A stretch of 7,566 bases of DNA, taken from positions 1-7,566 of the forward strand of contig CAZWMK010000108.1 in assembly GCA_964635065.1 (NCBI GenBank). Direction: 5' to 3'. Every line of letters starts with the position of its first letter. Position 1 is the first letter of the stretch. Of this stretch, positions 5,054 to 7,566 are shown in pieces. The translations under genes and the position numbers were made by a program. The notes under the pieces are model-generated. The model ran no database searches. It saw nothing but the letters and a program-made list of their open reading frames with translations, and had not been told where the DNA came from. The DNA is from CAZWMK01 sp964635065 (GTDB lineage Bacteria > Pseudomonadota > Alphaproteobacteria > Sphingomonadales > Sphingomonadaceae).

Positions 5054-7144
5054 TCAGAAGCTGGCGCGCAATGTCAGCCGAAGATCACGCCCGGCCAGCG
5101 GTGCAAAGTCCTTGAGGAACGAGGCATGACGTCGCACGTCGACATCGAAAATATTGTTGGCGCTGAACATCAGGACCACATCGCGCTGTCCCGCAAAGGG
5201 CCGATAGGCCACCGACGCATTGACAGCGGCAAAGCTGCGGGTTGGCAGTTCGTGGGCCGACACCCGCTTCTGCCGCGCAACGAATTCGGTTTCGACCCGC
5301 ATATCGAATGCCGCATGACTGGCCTCAAGCCCCAGAAGCAGGCGGTGCGCCGGAATACGGGGTGCCGGGCCACGCGATTCGATGCGCGCACGCACCATGT
5401 CGGCAACCGCATCGGCATGAAGCGCCATGCCACCGATCTCGGCCAGTTTCGCGCGCGCCTCAAACTCCAGCCCCCAATAGGTGGCATCACCTTGCGCATA
5501 GGCAAAGAGCGGCAGACCATCCACATCCGTTCCGCTCGCCGCCGCGTAAATATAATCATCGAAGCGGCTCCAGTAACCGGTCAGCTCCATTTGATAGGCA
5601 GAATGGTCGGCCCGTACAAAGGCTTCAATGCCAATCGACCGTTCGGTGCCAAGGTCGGACTTGCCCAGTTCATAGGCCTGTGTCGCGGCATGCGCCCCAT
5701 CCGAATACAGCTCTTCTGCCGTCGGCGCCCGGACGGCGCGCGACAGGTTGATGCCCGCGCGCCAGTCTTTCTCCAATGAAACGCTGCCGCCAAAAGCGGC
5801 TGAAAACGCATTGAAACTACGGCTTTTCTGGCCGGCAGCCCGCACATTGCTGTGTTCGAAGCGCGCCGATGCTTCAATCGCGACGTTGCCGAAATCCGCC
5901 TCCTGCAATGTGAACAAACCGAATTGCGCGGTATTGTTGCGTGGAATGAAGGCCTCTTCGCCCACGGCTTCCAGACGGCGAGCGGTATATTGCGCGCCGA
6001 TCGCGCCGCGCCAGACACCACGCCTTGCCTGCACAAGTTCAAGACGCGCTTCCAACCCCTCGCTGTCAAACACGGTGCCACGCTCATCGCCTTCCCATTC
6101 GACATGGCGATAGTCGGCAACACCGGCGCGGACGCGCAGCGCCTCGAAAAAGCCCGTCGTCCGCACCTCGCCCCTCAGGTCCAGGCGATACTGACGCAGG
6201 TCGATGCGGACATCGCCATGTTCATGGCCGTGATCAAGGTCGTGACCGTCCTCGTATTCATGTTCGCCCTCTTCCGCCTCAGCGGCCAGATCTGGGCGGT
6301 TGGGAATGCCATAGAGGCTGTCATAATAGGAAAAGCCGATACCCAGACTGCCGCCACTATCGATGAAGGACAGGCCGACGCCTGCTGTCCGGCTACGGGT
6401 CGCGCTGTTGACAAGCCGACCCTTCGCTTCAGCTTCCTCGTCATGACCGGCAGTCAGCGCCGCCGCACGCAGCGCGGGCGACAGCACAGCGCCGCCGATC
6501 CGAAGATCGTCGCTTTTCCGCCAGCTACCGTCGGCATGCACGACAAGCCGGTCGGACAAGGCCGCGTCCAGCCCTGCGGCCATGCTGCGTTCGTCTGCGG
6601 CCGAACCATAGGCGGCGATGGCATCAAGATGAACGTCATGGTCGGGCACGGCACGAGGGATACGCCTGTCGAAAACATTGACCACACCACCGATCGCGCT
6701 CGATCCATACAGCAGCGACGCTGGGCCACGCAGCACTTCGATGCGTTCTGCCGTGATCGGGTCGATGGCCACCGCATGATCCGCCGAGGTATTCGACGCA
6801 TCGATCGATCCGATGCCATCCGTCAGCACGCGAATACGGTCGCCCTGAAAGCCGCGCAGTACTGGCCGCGAGGCGCCGGGGCCAAAGCTGGTCGCCGACA
6901 CGCCCGCCTGACGGGTCAGAACGTCGCCGATCTGCGGCTGCAAGGCCCGTGCGATATCGTTTGCGGTCAGCACCGATGTCGCTGCCAACACGCTGGCGCG
7001 GTCCCGAGCATAGGGCGCCGTCACGACAATGTCTTCCGCGCCCATGGCATGAACGTCATCCAGTCGCAGACCGCTTTGGGCGTGGGCGCCAGTGGCAGCG
7101 AGGATGGCAAGAACGGACAGGGAAGAAGTCAGAATACGCAACAT
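5054..7144 (-). CDS. znuD: TonB-dependent outer-membrane receptor, ZnuD-like (probable zinc uptake)
   Basis: This is a 696-aa outer-membrane receptor driven by TonB. From ATG 7144 it has a signal peptide (hydrophobic core LSVLAILAATG, cleavage after AHA), a TonB-box-like EDIVVTA, then a plug domain with SRPVLRGFQGDRIRVL and ERIEVLRGPASLLYGSSAIGG, then a beta-barrel ending in Phe. Stretches such as FEALRVRAGVADYRHVEWEG, AEELYSDGAHAATQAYELG, YWSRFDDYIYA and PRIPAHRLLLGLEAS resemble Neisseria ZnuD as I recall it. The barrel has a His/Asp/Glu-rich loop (five His in 23 residues, encoded by 6212-6280) like ZnuD's metal-capturing loop. ATG 7156 would add four residues but lacks a ribosome site, while GGAG lies 4 nt before 7144. 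Zinc as substrate is inference; other metals such as copper or nickel are possible. Confidence 0.85.
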   Translation of the reverse strand: MLRILTSSLSVLAILAATGAHAQSGLRLDDVHAMGAEDIVVTAPYARDRASVLAATSVLTANDIARALQPQIGDVLTRQAGVSATSFGPGASRPVLRGFQGDRIRVLTDGIGSIDASNTSADHAVAIDPITAERIEVLRGPASLLYGSSAIGGVVNVFDRRIPRAVPDHDVHLDAIAAYGSAADERSMAAGLDAALSDRLVVHADGSWRKSDDLRIGGAVLSPALRAAALTAGHDEEAEAKGRLVNSATRSRTAGVGLSFIDSGGSLGIGFSYYDSLYGIPNRPDLAAEAEEGEHEYEDGHDLDHGHEHGDVRIDLRQYRLDLRGEVRTTGFFEALRVRAGVADYRHVEWEGDERGTVFDSEGLEARLELVQARRGVWRGAIGAQYTARRLEAVGEEAFIPRNNTAQFGLFTLQEADFGNVAIEASARFEHSNVRAAGQKSRSFNAFSAAFGGSVSLEKDWRAGINLSRAVRAPTAEELYSDGAHAATQAYELGKSDLGTERSIGIEAFVRADHSAYQMELTGYWSRFDDYIYAAASGTDVDGLPLFAYAQGDATYWGLEFEARAKLAEIGGMALHADAVADMVRARIESRGPAPRIPAHRLLLGLEASHAAFDMRVETEFVARQKRVSAHELPTRSFAAVNASVAYRPFAGQRDVVLMFSANNIFDVDVRRHASFLKDFAPLAGRDLRLTLRASF
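6212..6280 (-). other. His/Asp/Glu-rich putative metal-binding loop of the ZnuD-like receptor
   Basis: This segment encodes EAEEGEHEYEDGHDLDHGHE plus three more residues, with five His and many acidic residues, in the barrel just before a RIDLRQYRLDLRGEV strand. In ZnuD a His-rich extracellular loop lies at the same place before a similar strand. An earlier acidic patch with one His (TAGHDEEAEAKG) may add to the same surface. Confidence 0.7.
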
Positions 7145-7175
7145 GCATCTCCGCATCGGGCTGTGGGTGATGTCG

Positions 7176-7204
7176 GCGTTATATGTTACATTATATCATG
7201 TCAA
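7176..7204 (-). promoter_or_regulatory. Promoter of the ZnuD-like receptor gene
   Basis: Read on the minus strand, a perfect TTGACA (7199-7204) is followed after 15 bp by TATAAC (7178-7183), or after 17 bp by the poorer TAACGC (7176-7181). The predicted start of transcription lies about 25-30 bases before ATG 7144. This stretch is far more AT-rich than its surroundings. Confidence 0.6.
7178..7197. promoter_or_regulatory. Candidate Fur-family (Zur-like) operator
   Basis: GTTATA (7178-7183) and TATATC (7192-7197) are inverted half-sites matching at 5 of 6 positions. The middle contains ATGT-T-ACAT (7183-7191), an inner 4+4 inverted repeat. The dyad sits between and over the -35 and -10 of the receptor gene, where a repressor would block polymerase. 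An AT-rich dyad of this size in front of a zinc receptor suggests Zur, but symmetry is imperfect and the regulator is inferred from the gene. Confidence 0.45.
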
Positions 7205-7220
7205 TAATTGGCGAGGTGCA

Positions 7221-7250
7221 TTAACGCAATCAAAAGGTGCAGCCTATAGA
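7221..7250 (+). promoter_or_regulatory. Possible promoter of the SPFH gene
   Basis: TTAACG (7221-7226) and TATAGA (7245-7250) are 18 bp apart and would start transcription some 35 bp before the SPFH start codon. This is a partial match only. Confidence 0.28.
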
Positions 7251-7292
7251 GGAAACGGGCATAAGTGACGAACGGCAAAAGGAGACGGGACA

Positions 7293-7566
7293 ATGGGCTG
7301 GTTTGCAATCACATTGTTCGCGCTGGCAATCATACTGGTCTGGAGCGCGACCGTTGTTGTGCGTCAGGGCTTTGAATATACACTTGAACGCTTTGGCCGC
7401 TTCACCACCACGCTGCGCCCCGGCTTCAATCTGATCATCCCGTTCGTCGACCGCATCGGCCGCAAGATCAACATGATGGAGCAGGTGCTCGACATTCCGG
7501 GCCAGGAAATCATCACACGCGACAATGCAATGGTATCGGTCGATGGCGTCGTCTTCTTTCAGGTGC
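7293..7566 (+). CDS. SPFH/Band 7 (stomatin-like, QmcA-type) membrane protein, 3' end cut by window
   Basis: Only the first 91 residues are present. The protein opens with one membrane helix (about residues 3-23, WFAITLFALAIILVWSATVVV). It then enters the SPFH domain with VRQGFEYTLERFGRF, LRPGFNLIIPFVDRIGRKI, MMEQVLDIPGQEIITRDNA and VSVDGVVFFQV, the classic start of stomatin/prohibitin-like Band 7 proteins. Such proteins form large ring oligomers in the membrane and are linked to membrane domains and to control of membrane proteases; bacterial ones are often followed by an nfeD gene, which would lie outside this window. GGAG (7281-7284) is 8 nt before the ATG. It is transcribed divergently from the receptor gene. 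Confidence 0.93.
   Translation, partial: MGWFAITLFALAIILVWSATVVVRQGFEYTLERFGRFTTTLRPGFNLIIPFVDRIGRKINMMEQVLDIPGQEIITRDNAMVSVDGVVFFQV

Noticed and set aside
4562..5779. Plus-strand open frame (405 codons) opposite mce and the receptor C-terminus
   Set aside because: It runs through the convergent hairpin region and opposite two well-recognised genes, and has no recognisable domain or ribosome site.
5054..7144. Vitamin B12 (BtuB) or siderophore receptor as the identity of the TonB-dependent receptor
   Set aside because: The His/acidic loop and several barrel stretches fit ZnuD better, though sequence alone does not exclude another metal.
5852..7207. Plus-strand open frame (451 codons) opposite the receptor gene
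   Set aside because: The opposite strand encodes a full signal peptide, plug and barrel. This frame has no family pattern and ends within the receptor's promoter.
1..7566. Mobile elements, tRNA, rRNA, CRISPR arrays, toxin-antitoxin or defence genes
   Set aside because: I looked on both strands and in the gaps and found no such gene, repeat array or terminal inverted repeat pair.

Overview
The window is GC-rich (around 60% by eye) and densely coded. It reads as an ordinary alphaproteobacterial chromosome segment, with seven complete genes and one gene cut by the right edge. A phasin just upstream of clpS, a ZnuD-type TonB-dependent receptor, a methylmalonyl-CoA epimerase and a Dps protein together suggest a sphingomonad-like alphaproteobacterium. 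That placement is inferred from gene content and protein style, not from a marker gene. I see no transposase, phage gene, tRNA, rRNA, CRISPR array or other sign of recent transfer.

Layout: (1) 28-984 (+) is a phasin with a long Ala/Pro/Lys-rich N-terminal tail, followed by a strong hairpin terminator. (2) 1143-1502 (+) is clpS, the N-degron adaptor, with no clpA next to it. (3) 1608-2087 (+) is dps, with an intact ferroxidase site, followed by a very strong hairpin. (4) 2208-3584 (+) is a MATE-family multidrug/Na+ antiporter, followed 50 bp later by (5) 3635-4519 (+), an EamA/DMT-family permease, probably co-transcribed. (6) A short convergent gap with a hairpin separates these from the minus-strand pair: znuD-like receptor (7144 to 5054) and mce (4990 to 4571). 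(7) After a divergent 148-bp promoter region, an SPFH/Band-7 membrane protein starts at 7293 (+) and runs off the window. No gene-free stretch exceeds 300 bases.

Themes: the left part is a storage and stress block (PHA granule protein, proteolysis adaptor, DNA/iron protection), followed by two unrelated exporters. The right part is a probable zinc-acquisition receptor. Its promoter carries a near-consensus -35 and an AT-rich imperfect dyad that looks like a Fur-family (possibly Zur) operator. The epimerase behind it is a metal-dependent enzyme of propionyl-CoA metabolism and may share the transcript.

I did not find a convincing new multi-gene system. The best second-look items are the zinc-receptor promoter dyad, the phasin tail with a C9 tract and a well-formed internal start, and the dps/MATE hairpin that leaves almost no room for a separate MATE promoter.
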